A stretch of DNA of 64,000 nt from an uncultured Clostridia bacterium (GCA_934129745.1 CAKOWZ010000010.1:5762-69761); one strand, 5' to 3'; counted from the first letter of the stretch, positions 27,870-37,556 are shown. Translations and numbers: made by a program. Notes: generated by a model not told the origin, from the sequence alone.

Positions 27870-28079
27870 GTTTGCACCTCCGTTCAATTAATTAGTGATT
27901 TATAACAAACAATATTCTAACATAAAAAAAACAGTTTTGCAAGGGGTTAAGATAAAAAAGTTTCTTTTTAAGTTACTGTTCACTACATTAATTAAATTAT
28001 AGTTAAATTACATCTAAAATTACAAACAAAAACATAAAAAAAGATATTAAACTATATAAATAAAATGTGTTAAAAAACA

Positions 28080-28108
28080 TTGTTTTTAGAAAATTATGGT
28101 GATATAAT
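28080..28108 (+). promoter_or_regulatory. Promoter of the GNAT-like/M23 pair
   Basis: TTGTTT (28080-28085), 17-base spacer, TATAAT (28103-28108). Confidence 0.55.
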
Positions 28109-28191
28109 AAGCAAAATTAGGTTATAAATCATGAAACTTAAAAATATTATTCATATTAGGTAATTCCTAACAATTTTGTGAGGTGAAGATA

Positions 28192-29613
28192 ATGACTGGA
28201 AATTATGAAGTTATTGAAGTTACAAAAGAAAATGAACAACAATATTTAAAAGGTATTGTTGAATTAGAAGAATTGGTATTAGACAAAATGGAAAAATCTG
28301 GTAGAATTGGTCAACTTTTTATAACAAGTGAAAATGACATAAAAGATTATATAGAATCTAATTCTAATCATGTAATGGTTGCAATAAATAATTCTGATAA
28401 ATCTATAATTTCTACAGCTTATATAACTCAAGGACAACAAGATTTTTCTTATAATGATATTACTAAATATGTTAAAAGTGGGGAAGATTATACAAAATTT
28501 GTTAGGTCTAAATATTCAAAAAATGAATATGAGCATAATCTTAGAAAAACATATATTGATAAAATAACTGCTTTTGTATATGCAAGAGATATGATATTAA
28601 AAGAAAATAATATTGATAAACTAGATGAAATGACTGAAGAACAAAAAAATGCGATATTTATGGAATTTGTTGAAAATGAACGTAAAGATACAAAAAATGG
28701 ATTTCAAGAAGTAAGCAAAATTCGTGAAAGTTTAAATAAAAATATGGCTGCATATATGAAATTTGTAAAGAAAAATATAGAAGGTTATCGTAATTTTTAT
28801 TGGGCAGATTTTGAATTTTTAAAGAAAAATTGTGAACATAATAAACCTGAAGATATAGGAAAAAAATCAAATAATTTATTTGGAAAAATATTTAAAATAT
28901 TAAAAGAAAATGATTCAGAAGAAAATAGTGAAAAACAAATATGTACATATGATTCAACAATGGAAACATATGACAAAATAATGAGTTATCAAAAATATAA
29001 TATTAAAGATATGAGTCATTGCCAAAATAAAAGCAAATATTTTAATGCAAATACATCAAATACAATTGAATTAGATACATATATAACACATCCAAATAAT
29101 AGAGAAAATGGTATTGCTAGAATTGTTGTTTTAAATGGATTAAAAAAATCTTTAAATCAAGTTTTGAAAAATGAAAAAAATTCAGAAATTTTTATTGCAT
29201 CTACATTACATCAAGACAATTTATCTTCAAAATATGTTTCAGAATTTTTTGGACTAACAGATTATATATTTGTTAATAGAAGAACAGGAAGAGATAGGCA
29301 GGTACATTTATTTGGAATGAAAAGAGAAGATGTTCCAGAATATCTTAGAAAAATGGAGAAAAAAATAGCTGTTTTGTATGGATATAATCCATCAAAAATT
29401 GATATTAATGATAATGAAAAATTGAAAATTATAAATGAACAACTTAATTATGAAATTAATGAATTACAAAGATTAAATGAAATCAAAAATCTAGAAAAAC
29501 ATCAAAAATTTAGTGGATATATAAAAGTTAAAAAAAGTAAAATCGAACAGTTGAAAGAAATGAAAAATAGTATTAAAATTGAAAAGGAAAATATAGGTTT
29601 AAGAGGTTTATAG
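28192..29613 (+). CDS. Large GNAT-like N-acyltransferase domain protein
   Basis: 473 residues from ATG 28192 (GAGGTGAAG before it). No membrane segment. The N-terminal part (VEVTKENEQQYLKGIVELEE..VLDKMEKSG) resembles the first strands and helices of a GNAT fold; a long lysine-rich helical insertion occupies about 90-270; the second half of the fold follows with ELDTYITHPNNRENGIARIV (acetyl-CoA-binding R-x-x-G-x-A/G-type turn), IFIASTLHQDNLSSKYV and a final RQVHLFGMKRE. The C-terminal 90 residues are coiled coil. Substrate unknown. It is followed 47 bases later by an M23 peptidase in the same orientation. Confidence 0.6.
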   Translation: MTGNYEVIEVTKENEQQYLKGIVELEELVLDKMEKSGRIGQLFITSENDIKDYIESNSNHVMVAINNSDKSIISTAYITQGQQDFSYNDITKYVKSGEDYTKFVRSKYSKNEYEHNLRKTYIDKITAFVYARDMILKENNIDKLDEMTEEQKNAIFMEFVENERKDTKNGFQEVSKIRESLNKNMAAYMKFVKKNIEGYRNFYWADFEFLKKNCEHNKPEDIGKKSNNLFGKIFKILKENDSEENSEKQICTYDSTMETYDKIMSYQKYNIKDMSHCQNKSKYFNANTSNTIELDTYITHPNNRENGIARIVVLNGLKKSLNQVLKNEKNSEIFIASTLHQDNLSSKYVSEFFGLTDYIFVNRRTGRDRQVHLFGMKREDVPEYLRKMEKKIAVLYGYNPSKIDINDNEKLKIINEQLNYEINELQRLNEIKNLEKHQKFSGYIKVKKSKIEQLKEMKNSIKIEKENIGLRGL

Positions 29614-29660
29614 GCAAATCCTTTGTAAAAACCTAAATACAATAAAAGGATATGATTTTT

Positions 29661-30263
29661 ATGAAAAATGTTGAATATACATGGCCAATAATTCCTAAAT
29701 ATAAAGTATGTGAACATGATAAATATGGAATAAGAAATAATCATTATGTTATTTTTAAACAAAGAGCTCATTCTGGATTTGATATAACTGCAGATTATGG
29801 AACTGATGTTAAATCTATGGCAAATGGAAAAGTTATTTGCACTGGATTTGATGGGACAACTACTGAGGGATTTGATAGATTTAATATGGGTTATGGTAAC
29901 AGAGTTGAAATATTAAATGATGATGGTAGAAGATGTGTTTATGGACATTTAAGTGAAATATTTGTTAAAAAAGGAGATATTGTTAATAATAATACAATTA
30001 TCGGAAAAACTGGATGTTCAGGAGGCTCAAGGGTCCCACATTTACATATTGAAATTAGAAAAAATAATACAGAACAAACAGGTTTAGATTATACTTTAAA
30101 TCCTTTAGATGTTTTACCTAAATTCGATTTTTCTGTATTAAAAGAGGAATTTACAGTAGAACCATATGCGAAATTATGGAAAAAAATGGCTTCAGAAGAA
30201 AATCCATGGGGGTTTAGCAAAGATGATGTTTGGTATAGTGAAGATGAAAATTATATAAAGTAA
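29661..30263 (+). CDS. M23/LytM-type peptidase without a signal peptide
   Basis: 200 residues from ATG 29661; AAAAGGA is 10 bases upstream, and ATG 29652 is too close. Zinc ligands of the M23 fold are intact: HSGFDI (H and D), and HLHIEIR for the HxH, with the GYGNRVEI and VYGHLSEI strands between. These enzymes cut peptidoglycan cross-links or glycyl bonds. There is no N-terminal hydrophobic segment, so secretion would need another route or the protein acts inside (for example during lysis). Likely co-transcribed with the GNAT-like gene. Confidence 0.85.
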   Translation: MKNVEYTWPIIPKYKVCEHDKYGIRNNHYVIFKQRAHSGFDITADYGTDVKSMANGKVICTGFDGTTTEGFDRFNMGYGNRVEILNDDGRRCVYGHLSEIFVKKGDIVNNNTIIGKTGCSGGSRVPHLHIEIRKNNTEQTGLDYTLNPLDVLPKFDFSVLKEEFTVEPYAKLWKKMASEENPWGFSKDDVWYSEDENYIK

Positions 30264-30280
30264 ATTTTTCACAAAAAGGT

Positions 30281-30360
30281 TGAAATATTTTAATAAACAA
30301 TATATAATGAAATCATGAATTAGGAAAAGTGAGCATCAATGGATTTTTTGCACCTTTTCC
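30281..30360 (+). promoter_or_regulatory. hpf promoter and leader hairpin
   Basis: TTGAAA (30281-30286), 16-base spacer, TATAAT (30303-30308). The leader then has GGAAAAGTGAGCA pairing with TGCACCTTTTCC (30323-30360). The leader is too short for the long raiA RNA motif known upstream of some raiA genes. Confidence 0.5.
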
Positions 30361-30401
30361 AAAACTAAAGAAAGACTAACTAGAAAAAAGGAGTGATTGT
30401 T

Positions 30402-30935
30402 ATGAAAATAAAAATAACAGGGAAGGATTTAAAAGCTACAGATGCAATCAAAGATTATGTTGAGAAAAAGAGTGAAAGATTACAAAAATATTCAGAAGAT
30501 GAAATTGATGTACAAGTAACAATTAAAACAGAGGGCATTAATCAAGTTGCAGAATTAAGCGCAAATATTAATGGAGATATCTATAGAGCTGTAACAGAAA
30601 ATAAAGATTTATATGCATCAATTGATAAAGATATAGATATAATAGAAGGTCAAATTAGAAAAACAAAAGCAAAAAAAGATAAACAAAATATGAGTGGTTC
30701 AATTAAAAACGCTGTTGAAATTAGCTTTGGTGCTGAAGACCATAAAGTAGAAAATGAAATTTTAAAAACAGCTTATTATGATGTAAAACCTATGTCAGCA
30801 GAAGATGCTAAATTAGTTTTATCTGAAAAAAGAGATGCATTTTTAGCATTTGTTAATATTGATACAAATAAAGTAAATGTTATTTTTAAATTAAAAGATG
30901 GTAAAAATTTTGGTTTAGTTGAACCAGAAGCATAA
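30402..30935 (+). CDS. hpf: Long-form ribosome hibernation promoting factor
   Basis: 177 residues from ATG 30402, with AAAAAGGAG before it. Causes 100S ribosome dimerisation in stationary phase. The N-terminal S30AE domain reads MKIKITGKDLKATDAIKDYV with VQVTIKTEGINQVAEL and the DLYASIDKDIDIIEGQIRK helix; a linker precedes the C-terminal dimerisation domain with YDVKPMSAEDAKLVLSEK and NVIFKLKDGKNFGLVEP. Long form is standard in Firmicutes. Confidence 0.95.
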   Translation: MKIKITGKDLKATDAIKDYVEKKSERLQKYSEDEIDVQVTIKTEGINQVAELSANINGDIYRAVTENKDLYASIDKDIDIIEGQIRKTKAKKDKQNMSGSIKNAVEISFGAEDHKVENEILKTAYYDVKPMSAEDAKLVLSEKRDAFLAFVNIDTNKVNVIFKLKDGKNFGLVEPEA

Positions 30936-30961
30936 ATTTAAATAATTAAAAACAGATTAAT

Positions 30962-31020
30962 AAATCCAGAAATTTCAATGATATTAGATGTAAATTGAAA
31001 TTTTTGGATTTATTTTTTTG
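30962..31020 (+). terminator. Terminator of hpf
   Basis: AAATCCAGAAATTTCAAT pairs with ATTGAAATTTTTGGATTT, followed by a run of T. Confidence 0.85.
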
Positions 31021-31073
31021 TGGAATTATAAGCTAAAAAACAAAGGCAAATTTCCATAAAAAAGGCACATAAT

Positions 31074-31102
31074 TTGACAATAGAACAAAAATTTGGTATA
31101 AT
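31074..31102 (+). promoter_or_regulatory. Strong promoter of the gene at 31137
   Basis: Consensus TTGACA (31074-31079), 17-base spacer, TATAAT (31097-31102). Confidence 0.8.
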
Positions 31103-31136
31103 AAAGTGATGTTAATAAAATAAGGAGGAGATACAA

Positions 31137-32090
31137 ATGAATAATATTTATGATGAAAAAGATACACAATTAAATGATAATTATGATTTTGAAGGTAAAA
31201 TGACTATTGATGAGGCATTAAGTGAACTTTATGATGAGCAATTAGATTATGAAGAAATGAAAATAAAACAAGAGAGAGAAAGAGAAAGAAAAAGATTAGA
31301 ACAACAAAAAAATATAAGAAAACCTTCAAACAACAATAATAGAAATAAAAGAAAATTTACAACAAGAGGAAAAGCATTAATATTTGCAATGTTAATGGGA
31401 TTAGGTTGGGCTGCTAAAAAGCCAATTGAAGATATTAAATATCAAATAGATATTGACAAAAATAATAAAGCAGTTTTAATGCTAGAACCATCTGACAGTG
31501 TTGAACTTTCTCCTGAACAGAGAAAACAAGCAATTGAATTTTTGACAGCAGCTTTTGAATATAAAGATGGAAAAGTTTCTAAAGAAGAAATGAAACAAAA
31601 TTCAGATATAATTGATAATTATGTTAAAAACGGAGATGCAATTAATTTAGCACAAAAAATCATGACACAAAAATTAGATTTTGCAAGAAGAAATGGTGAA
31701 TTATCATATGAAGATATTGATGAAAAAAATACTGAAACTGAAATTAATTTCTTTAAAGATTTTGAAGGAGGTTCAGGATTTAGAATTGAGGGTGTTAAAG
31801 GTGAAACATATTCAATTTATAATTTACCTATATTGGAAAACAAAATACCAAGAAATTTAAAAAAGGTAGCTAAAGATTGTTTAAAATATAGAGATACTAA
31901 TTGGCAAAAATATGATAAAGATAAACGTATTAAAATAGGTTGTGAATTAGCAGAACATATAGAAACAATGATGAATGAAAATTATTTAATAGATGAAAAT
32001 AAAATATTAAATAAAGGAATAAAAAGAATTAATGATGAAGATGCAGAAAAAGTTTCATCAAATTCTTATAAAAATAATTATGAAAGATAA
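31137..32090 (+). CDS. Single-pass membrane protein of unknown function
   Basis: 317 residues, AAGGAGG before ATG 31137. Acidic N-terminus, then a charged helix (EEMKIKQEREREKRLEQ-like), a basic Asn/Lys stretch, one hydrophobic segment (GKALIFAMLMGLGWAAK, about residues 80-96) and a ~220-residue soluble domain with conserved-looking acidic patches. The charge pattern predicts the N-terminus inside and the large domain outside. Monocistronic between a consensus promoter and a good terminator. No family recognised. Confidence 0.65.
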   Translation: MNNIYDEKDTQLNDNYDFEGKMTIDEALSELYDEQLDYEEMKIKQERERERKRLEQQKNIRKPSNNNNRNKRKFTTRGKALIFAMLMGLGWAAKKPIEDIKYQIDIDKNNKAVLMLEPSDSVELSPEQRKQAIEFLTAAFEYKDGKVSKEEMKQNSDIIDNYVKNGDAINLAQKIMTQKLDFARRNGELSYEDIDEKNTETEINFFKDFEGGSGFRIEGVKGETYSIYNLPILENKIPRNLKKVAKDCLKYRDTNWQKYDKDKRIKIGCELAEHIETMMNENYLIDENKILNKGIKRINDEDAEKVSSNSYKNNYER

Positions 32091-32160
32091 TAAAAGATAA
32101 TATTTGAATTAAAAGAAAATTAAAAATATATAGAATATAAGAGAATAATATATAAAATAA

Positions 32161-32207
32161 AGTCAGAAATTTAAAAATGAAAAATTAAATTTCTGGCTCT
32201 TTTTTTA
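32161..32207 (+). terminator. Terminator after the gene at 31137
   Basis: AGTCAGAAATTTAA and TTAAATTTCTGGCT pair, followed by CTTTTTTT. Confidence 0.85.
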
Positions 32208-32331
32208 TATTTTGGGAAAACTATTAATAAATATAAAATACAATAATATTTATTACCAAAAAACACTTGTGTAATAAAGAAAAATATGATATAAATAATA
32301 CTGTAAACCTTAAAAAGAGAGGTGTTTTTTA

Positions 32332-33087
32332 ATGGAAGAAATATTAAAACCAAAACCAAAAAGAACTATATTAATAGTTGATGATGAAAAACCAATTGTT
32401 GATATATTAGTATATAATTTACAAAAAGAAGGATATGACACATTAGAAGCCAGAGATGGTGAAGAAGGTGTTAGAGTTGCCTTAGAAAAAAAACCAGATT
32501 TAATTTTATTAGATATAATGTTACCAAAAATGGATGGTCTTGCAGTTTGTAAAAGAATTAGACATAGTTTAAATGTTCCAATTTTAATGTTATCTGCTAA
32601 AGATGAAGAAATTGACAAAATTTTAGGATTAGAATTAGGTGCAGATGATTATGTTACAAAACCTTTTAGTGTAAGAGAACTAATGGCAAGAGTTAAAGCA
32701 AATTTAAGAAAATTAGATATTGCAAATGAAAACAATGTTACAGAAAAAACTAAACAAAAACAAGATGAACATAAAAGTAAAAATAAAATTGAAGTTGGAG
32801 ATTTAGTACTAGATTTAGATAAATTTGAAGTAAAAGTTAGAGGAGAAGTAATAGATTTAACATTAAGAGAATTTGAAGTCTTAAAATATCTTGCAAAACA
32901 ACCAGGTCAAGTCATTACAAGAGAAGTTCTACTTGAAAAAGTATGGGGATATGAGTATTATGGTGATATTAGAACAGTTGATGTTACTGTCAGAAGAATA
33001 AGAGAAAAAATAGAATCAGATACATCTAACCCTAAAATTTTGGTTACAAAAAGAGGTGTAGGATATTATATTTACACTGATAAGTAA
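32332..33087 (+). CDS. OmpR/PhoB-family response regulator (WalR/PhoP type)
   Basis: 251 residues, AGAGAGG before ATG 32332. Receiver domain: ILIVDDEKPIVDIL, phosphoacceptor Asp in LILLDIMLPKMDGL (about residue 62), Ser/Thr in LSAKDE and Lys in VTKPFSVREL. After a 30-residue linker comes a winged helix: LRKLD...DLTLREFEVLKYLAKQPGQV, REVLLEKVWGYEYYGDIRTVDVTVRRIREKI and KRGVGYYI. In Firmicutes the WalR regulator controls cell-wall hydrolases and PhoP phosphate starvation; sequence similarity favours the WalR/PhoP group, and neighbours do not settle which. Confidence 0.92.
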   Translation: MEEILKPKPKRTILIVDDEKPIVDILVYNLQKEGYDTLEARDGEEGVRVALEKKPDLILLDIMLPKMDGLAVCKRIRHSLNVPILMLSAKDEEIDKILGLELGADDYVTKPFSVRELMARVKANLRKLDIANENNVTEKTKQKQDEHKSKNKIEVGDLVLDLDKFEVKVRGEVIDLTLREFEVLKYLAKQPGQVITREVLLEKVWGYEYYGDIRTVDVTVRRIREKIESDTSNPKILVTKRGVGYYIYTDK

Positions 33088-33107
33088 CAGAAAAGAGGTT
33101 CAAATAA

Positions 33108-34502
33108 ATGCAGAAATCAATGCAAAATAAATTAATCGCAATTTGTATAATTTTAGGAACAATTTTAATTAGCTTGATTGGATATATTTATATAAATGAT
33201 ATTTCAAAATTATCTGATATAAATCAAATTATTGGAATAACAAAAAAATATATGATAATTTCATTAGTCATTTTTGTTAGTAGTGTAATAATTGGAAGTG
33301 AAATATTAAAAAGAGCTGTAAAAAAATCTATGGTAAATATTGTAAAAAAAGCTGGCAAGATTGTTACAAATGATAAAAAAGAAATAAAATTATTACAAGA
33401 TGGAAATAGATCAAAAGATGAGTTTATGTGTGCTTTTGATGATGCAACATTAGAAATAAGAGAAAATTTAAAAGAACTTGATAAACAGAAAAAACAAATT
33501 GAAACAATTTTATTACATGTAACAGATGGTATTTTAGCTTTTAATTTAGAAGGTGAAGTAACACATAAAAATATTGCTGCTGAAAGATTATTAGGATTAT
33601 CAAAAGATGATGATGATTTTGAAAAAATCTTTTCGAAAATTGATGTTGATGTAAATTTAGAAAAAATTATTTATTTAGAAGAATGGACTTCATCAGACAG
33701 AAAAGTAAGAATAAATGATAAATATCTTAATTTATTATTTGTACCATATAAAGATAATACTGAAAAAACAGCAGGTGTTATTGCAGTTATACAAGATATT
33801 ACAGAACATGTAAAATTAGATAATATGAGAAAAGAATTTGTAGCAGATGTGTCACATGAATTAAAAACTCCTATTACATCAATTATGGGATATGCTGATA
33901 CACTTTTAGAAGGAGAATATGATGATGCAACTAAAACAAAGTTTTTAAATGTTATTGCATCTGAAGCTAGAAGAATGGCTAAATTAGTTACAGATTTACT
34001 TGCATTATCTAGATATGATACAAATAAAAGTAGAATTGAAAAAACTGAATTTGATTTAGGTGAATTAGTAAAAAAATGTCAAGAAAAATTACAAATAGAA
34101 ATAGACAAAAAACATCATAAAGTTGAAAATTTAGTTACAGCAAATGTTCCATTAGTTTATGCTGATAAATCAGGAATTGAAAGAGTTGTTTTAAATATAT
34201 TATCAAATAGTATAAAATATACTAAAGAAAAAGGGCATATAAAAATATATGTTGGTTTTGTTTATAATGATGCATATATTAAAATTATTGATAATGGAAT
34301 TGGAATTCCAGAAGAAGATTTAACTAGAATTTTTGAAAGATTTTACAGAGTTGATAAAGCACGTAGTAGAGAACTTGGTGGTACTGGATTAGGGTTATCA
34401 ATTGCTAAAGAAATTTTGAATCAAAATGGTGGAAGTATTGATATAAAAAGTGAAGTTGGAAAAGGAACTGAAGTTGTTATAAGAGTTCCTACAAAGAAAT
34501 AG
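33108..34502 (+). CDS. Sensor histidine kinase partner (WalK/PhoR type)
   Basis: 464 residues starting 20 bases after the regulator. Two N-terminal membrane helices (residues about 8-27 and 46-66), a short extracytoplasmic loop of under 20 residues, then a HAMP-like/PAS segment (LLHVTDGILAFNLEGEVTHK, AVIQDITEHVKLDNMRKEF). HisKA box FVADVSHELKTPITSIMGY with the phospho-His; ATPase boxes NILSNSIKYT (N), IDNGIGIPEEDL (G1), FERFYRV (F) and LGGTGLGLSIAKEI (G2). The small external loop resembles clostridial WalK/PhoR variants that sense at the membrane. Forms one operon with the response regulator and probably lepB. Confidence 0.93.
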   Translation: MQKSMQNKLIAICIILGTILISLIGYIYINDISKLSDINQIIGITKKYMIISLVIFVSSVIIGSEILKRAVKKSMVNIVKKAGKIVTNDKKEIKLLQDGNRSKDEFMCAFDDATLEIRENLKELDKQKKQIETILLHVTDGILAFNLEGEVTHKNIAAERLLGLSKDDDDFEKIFSKIDVDVNLEKIIYLEEWTSSDRKVRINDKYLNLLFVPYKDNTEKTAGVIAVIQDITEHVKLDNMRKEFVADVSHELKTPITSIMGYADTLLEGEYDDATKTKFLNVIASEARRMAKLVTDLLALSRYDTNKSRIEKTEFDLGELVKKCQEKLQIEIDKKHHKVENLVTANVPLVYADKSGIERVVLNILSNSIKYTKEKGHIKIYVGFVYNDAYIKIIDNGIGIPEEDLTRIFERFYRVDKARSRELGGTGLGLSIAKEILNQNGGSIDIKSEVGKGTEVVIRVPTKK

Positions 34503-34520
34503 AAAGGAAGTATTTTTATA

Positions 34521-35177
34521 ATGGAAGAAAAAAATAAAGGAAAAGAAATAAGAGAATGGATATATTGTATTATTATTGCATTTGTTATAGTAATTTTAAT
34601 CAAATCTTTTATAGGGGTTCCAACTGTAGTAAAACAAAGCTCTATGTATCCAACTTTAATGCAAAATGATAGATTATGGTTAAGTAGATGGGGGGCCAAT
34701 TTTGACACTGTTCCTAATAGAGGTGATATAATAACTTTTGAAGCCCCTACAACAAGAACAGTTGATGAATATCATGCTGATTTTGATAATCCTGTTGCTG
34801 AATATAATTATAATCCAACTAATCCAATTGTGAAATTTGTATATTATACTTTAGAAGTTGGAAAAACTAGTTACATAAAAAGAGTTATAGGAATCCCTGG
34901 AGACCATGTTGAAATAAAAGATGGTGGAGTATATGTAAATGGACAAAGACTTGAAGAAAAATATTTACAAGATTATGTTGTAACAACTGATTTAGGTGGA
35001 GTTTTTCTTGATGTTATTGTACCTGATGATACAGTTTATGTTTTAGGTGATAATAGGGGTGAATCTGTTGATAGTAGACGATTTGGATGTATTCCTGTTA
35101 ATAAAATTGAAAGTAAAGCTATTTTCAGATTTTGGCCTGTTAATAAATTTGGTGGAATTTATAAAGATGTAAGATAA
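34521..35177 (+). CDS. lepB: Type I signal peptidase
   Basis: 218 residues, AGAAAGGAAG before ATG 34521. Cleaves signal peptides on the outer face of the membrane. One N-terminal membrane helix (WIYCIIIAFVIVILIKSF), catalytic Ser in QSSMYPTL (about 39), catalytic Lys in YIKRVIGIPGD (about 116), and box E GDNRGESVDSRRFGCIP. Insertions around residues 70-110 are longer than in the smallest homologues but within range. Downstream of the kinase by 18 bases. Confidence 0.95.
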   Translation: MEEKNKGKEIREWIYCIIIAFVIVILIKSFIGVPTVVKQSSMYPTLMQNDRLWLSRWGANFDTVPNRGDIITFEAPTTRTVDEYHADFDNPVAEYNYNPTNPIVKFVYYTLEVGKTSYIKRVIGIPGDHVEIKDGGVYVNGQRLEEKYLQDYVVTTDLGGVFLDVIVPDDTVYVLGDNRGESVDSRRFGCIPVNKIESKAIFRFWPVNKFGGIYKDVR

Positions 35178-35210
35178 AAATAAAATATTATTAAAATTGG
35201 TGGTGGACTT

Positions 35211-36137
35211 GTGAGTTTTAATAAAATTATAGGAAATAAAAATATAAAAAATATTTTAACCAAATCTTTAAATAATAATACAGTTTTACATAGTTATATG
35301 TTTATTGGTGAACAGGGAATAGGCAAAAAAATGATAGCTGAACAATTTGCTAAAATGATTTTATGTGAAGACTTTCAAGTAAATACAGAATGTGATAAAT
35401 GTAAGTCTTGCATAGAATTTAATGGAGGAAATAATCCAGATTATAGTTATATTGAACCAGATGGAAAAACAATCAAAATAGAACAGATAAGAGAAATACA
35501 ATCTAAAGTTGTTGAAAAACCAGTAAATTCAGGCAAAAAAGTCTATGTTATAAATGATGCAGATCTAATGACAAAAGAGGCTCAGAATTGTTTATTAAAA
35601 ACTTTAGAAGAGCCACCAGAATACATAGTGATAATTCTAATTGTTAGTAATGAAAACAAGATGTTAACTACTATTAAATCAAGATGTATGAAATTATATT
35701 TTGAAAAAATTGCTGATGAAGAAATAAATAAATTTCTTACAGAAAATTGTAATATATCAAATATTAGTAATAATATTTTAAGAATGTGTGATGGAAGTAT
35801 TGGAAAATGTTTAAAAGTTAAAGATAGATTAGATGATTATAATGAAATCGAAAAAATATTTTCTAATATGAGTAATAAAAATATTACAAGTATTGTTAAT
35901 AATTCAGATATTTTATATAAAAACAAAGATTTTATAAATGATTATTTGGATTATATTAATGTTATTTTATATGGCTATATTTTAGATAATGTACAAAAAA
36001 CAAAATATATAAATTCAATAAAAATAGTAGAAAAAACTAAACAACGTTTATTAAGTAATAGCAATTATGATATGTGTATAGATTATTTACTTTTTAATAT
36101 ATGGGAGGAAATAAATGAAAAAAATAGTAGGTGTTAG
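35211..36137 (+). CDS. holB: DNA polymerase III delta-prime subunit
   Basis: 308 residues from GTG 35211 behind a GGTGG site. Clamp-loader subunit. P-loop-like GEQGIGKKMIAEQFAK (degenerate, as in delta-prime), four-Cys zinc module (the Cys of KMILCEDF, then CDKCKSC), the VINDADLMTKEAQNCLLKTL helix, and the arginine-finger SRC motif in IKSRCMKLYF. Length is on the short side but complete. The last 23 bases overlap the start of ricT, implying coupling; holB-ricT adjacency is conserved in Firmicutes. Confidence 0.93.
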   Translation: MSFNKIIGNKNIKNILTKSLNNNTVLHSYMFIGEQGIGKKMIAEQFAKMILCEDFQVNTECDKCKSCIEFNGGNNPDYSYIEPDGKTIKIEQIREIQSKVVEKPVNSGKKVYVINDADLMTKEAQNCLLKTLEEPPEYIVIILIVSNENKMLTTIKSRCMKLYFEKIADEEINKFLTENCNISNISNNILRMCDGSIGKCLKVKDRLDDYNEIEKIFSNMSNKNITSIVNNSDILYKNKDFINDYLDYINVILYGYILDNVQKTKYINSIKIVEKTKQRLLSNSNYDMCIDYLLFNIWEEINEKNSRC

Positions 36138-37035
36138 ATTTAAGAAACCTGGTAAAATCTACTTTTTCGATCCAGAAGATTTAGATATAAATATGGGAGA
36201 TAAGGTTATTGTTGAAACAGCTATGGGTGAAGAAATGGGTGATGTTGTTGTTAATAAAAAAGAATTGCCTGATGATAAAATAACAAATCCTTTGAAAAAA
36301 GTAGTCAGAATTGCTACAAAAGAAGATTTAAAAAATTTGGAATATTATAAAAGCAAAGAACCAGAAGCACTTAAGATTTGTGAAGAAAAAATTAAAAAAC
36401 ATAAATTAGACATGAATTTAACTGATGTTGAATATAAATTTGATGGAAGTAAAGTATTATTTTATTTTACTGCTGATGGAAGAATTGATTTTAGAGAATT
36501 AGTTAAAGAATTAGCTGGTATATTTAAAACAAGAATTGAATTAAGACAAATTGGTGTAAGGGATGAAGTAAAAAGAATTGGTGGAAATGGTGTTTGTGGT
36601 AGAGAATTGTGTTGTTGTTCTTTTTTAGGAAATTTTGAAACTGTTTCAATTAAAATGGCTAAAGAACAAAACATCTCTTTAAATCCATCTAAGATTTCTG
36701 GAAATTGTGGACGTTTAATGTGTTGTTTAAAATATGAACAAGAAGCATATGAAGATAAATTAAAAAAATTACCTAAAATTGGAGCTATTGTTAAAACTCA
36801 AGATGGTGAAGGTGTTGTAGATAATGTGGAAATATTAAAAGAGCAATTAAAAGTTAAGTTTAAAGATGGTGATGAATATTTTTATAAAAAATATGATGCT
36901 AAAGATGTTAAAATTATTAAAAATGGTAGTTCAAATAATAAGATGAATCTTGAAGAAGCGGAACATTTGAAAGAACTTAAGGAATTGGAAAAATTGGAAA
37001 AAATGGATAAGAAAAATAGTTCTGAGGATTTTTAG
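36115..37035 (+). CDS. ricT: PSP1-domain protein RicT/YaaT
   Basis: 306 residues, GGGAGG before ATG 36115. In Bacillus the RicAFT complex binds iron-sulfur clusters and helps RNase Y process mRNA; YaaT also affects sporulation. Family hallmarks: MKKIVGVRFKKPGKIYFFDP, IATKEDL, and the Cys-rich core GNGVCGRELCCCSFLG and SGNCGRLMCCLKYE. Lys-rich C-terminal tail. Overlaps holB by 23 bases. Confidence 0.93.
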   Translation: MKKIVGVRFKKPGKIYFFDPEDLDINMGDKVIVETAMGEEMGDVVVNKKELPDDKITNPLKKVVRIATKEDLKNLEYYKSKEPEALKICEEKIKKHKLDMNLTDVEYKFDGSKVLFYFTADGRIDFRELVKELAGIFKTRIELRQIGVRDEVKRIGGNGVCGRELCCCSFLGNFETVSIKMAKEQNISLNPSKISGNCGRLMCCLKYEQEAYEDKLKKLPKIGAIVKTQDGEGVVDNVEILKEQLKVKFKDGDEYFYKKYDAKDVKIIKNGSSNNKMNLEEAEHLKELKELEKLEKMDKKNSSEDF

Positions 37036-37119
37036 TTTTATAATTTAAATATATGAAAAATAATTGAAATAAAATTATATGATTATCAAAGTTAGATAAA
37101 TTGAAAGGTGGTGAAAATT

Positions 37120-37296
37120 ATGGCTTACAAAATAACAGAAGCTTGTATTTCATGTGGAGCATGTGCAGCTGAATGCCCAGTAGGGTGTATATCACAAGGT
37201 GAAGAAAGATATGTAATAAATAAAGATATGTGTATTGGTTGTGGAACATGTGAGGCTGTTTGTCCAGTTGGTGCACCAAAAGAAGATAATGATTAA
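37120..37296 (+). CDS. 2[4Fe-4S] ferredoxin
   Basis: 58 residues from ATG 37120 with AAAGGTGG upstream. Two clusters: CISCGACAAECPVG and CIGCGTCEAVCPVG, the classic clostridial spacing. Small electron carrier that would accept electrons from the pyruvate:ferredoxin oxidoreductase encoded 2.4 kb downstream on the other strand. Monocistronic with a terminator after it. Confidence 0.96.
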   Translation: MAYKITEACISCGACAAECPVGCISQGEERYVINKDMCIGCGTCEAVCPVGAPKEDND

Positions 37297-37362
37297 TATA
37301 TTGCATAAAATGTATATATTAATATATTCCAATATACTAATATAAAATAATGCTAATATACT

Positions 37363-37399
37363 AAAAAAAATCGTTTCTAGAATGAAACGATTTTTTTTA
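37363..37399 (+). terminator. Terminator of the ferredoxin gene
   Basis: AAAAAATCGTTTC and GAAACGATTTTTTTT pair around TAGAAT. The following 155 bases to 37556 contain only a leader for the symporter. Confidence 0.88.
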
Positions 37400-37556
37400 T
37401 ATAAAATAATTTTTTAGTATCTAATATAATTAAATTTTTAGTCCATCTATTATATCTAAATCCCAAAAATTTCTTTACAAATACACAAAAAAATGATTTA
37501 ATGTAAATGTAAACAACATAAGAATAAAAGCAAAATACAAAAGAGGGGGGATTTAT

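Noticed and set aside
30264..30401. raiA-motif RNA upstream of hpf
   Set aside because: The interval is too short for that RNA; only a simple leader hairpin is present.
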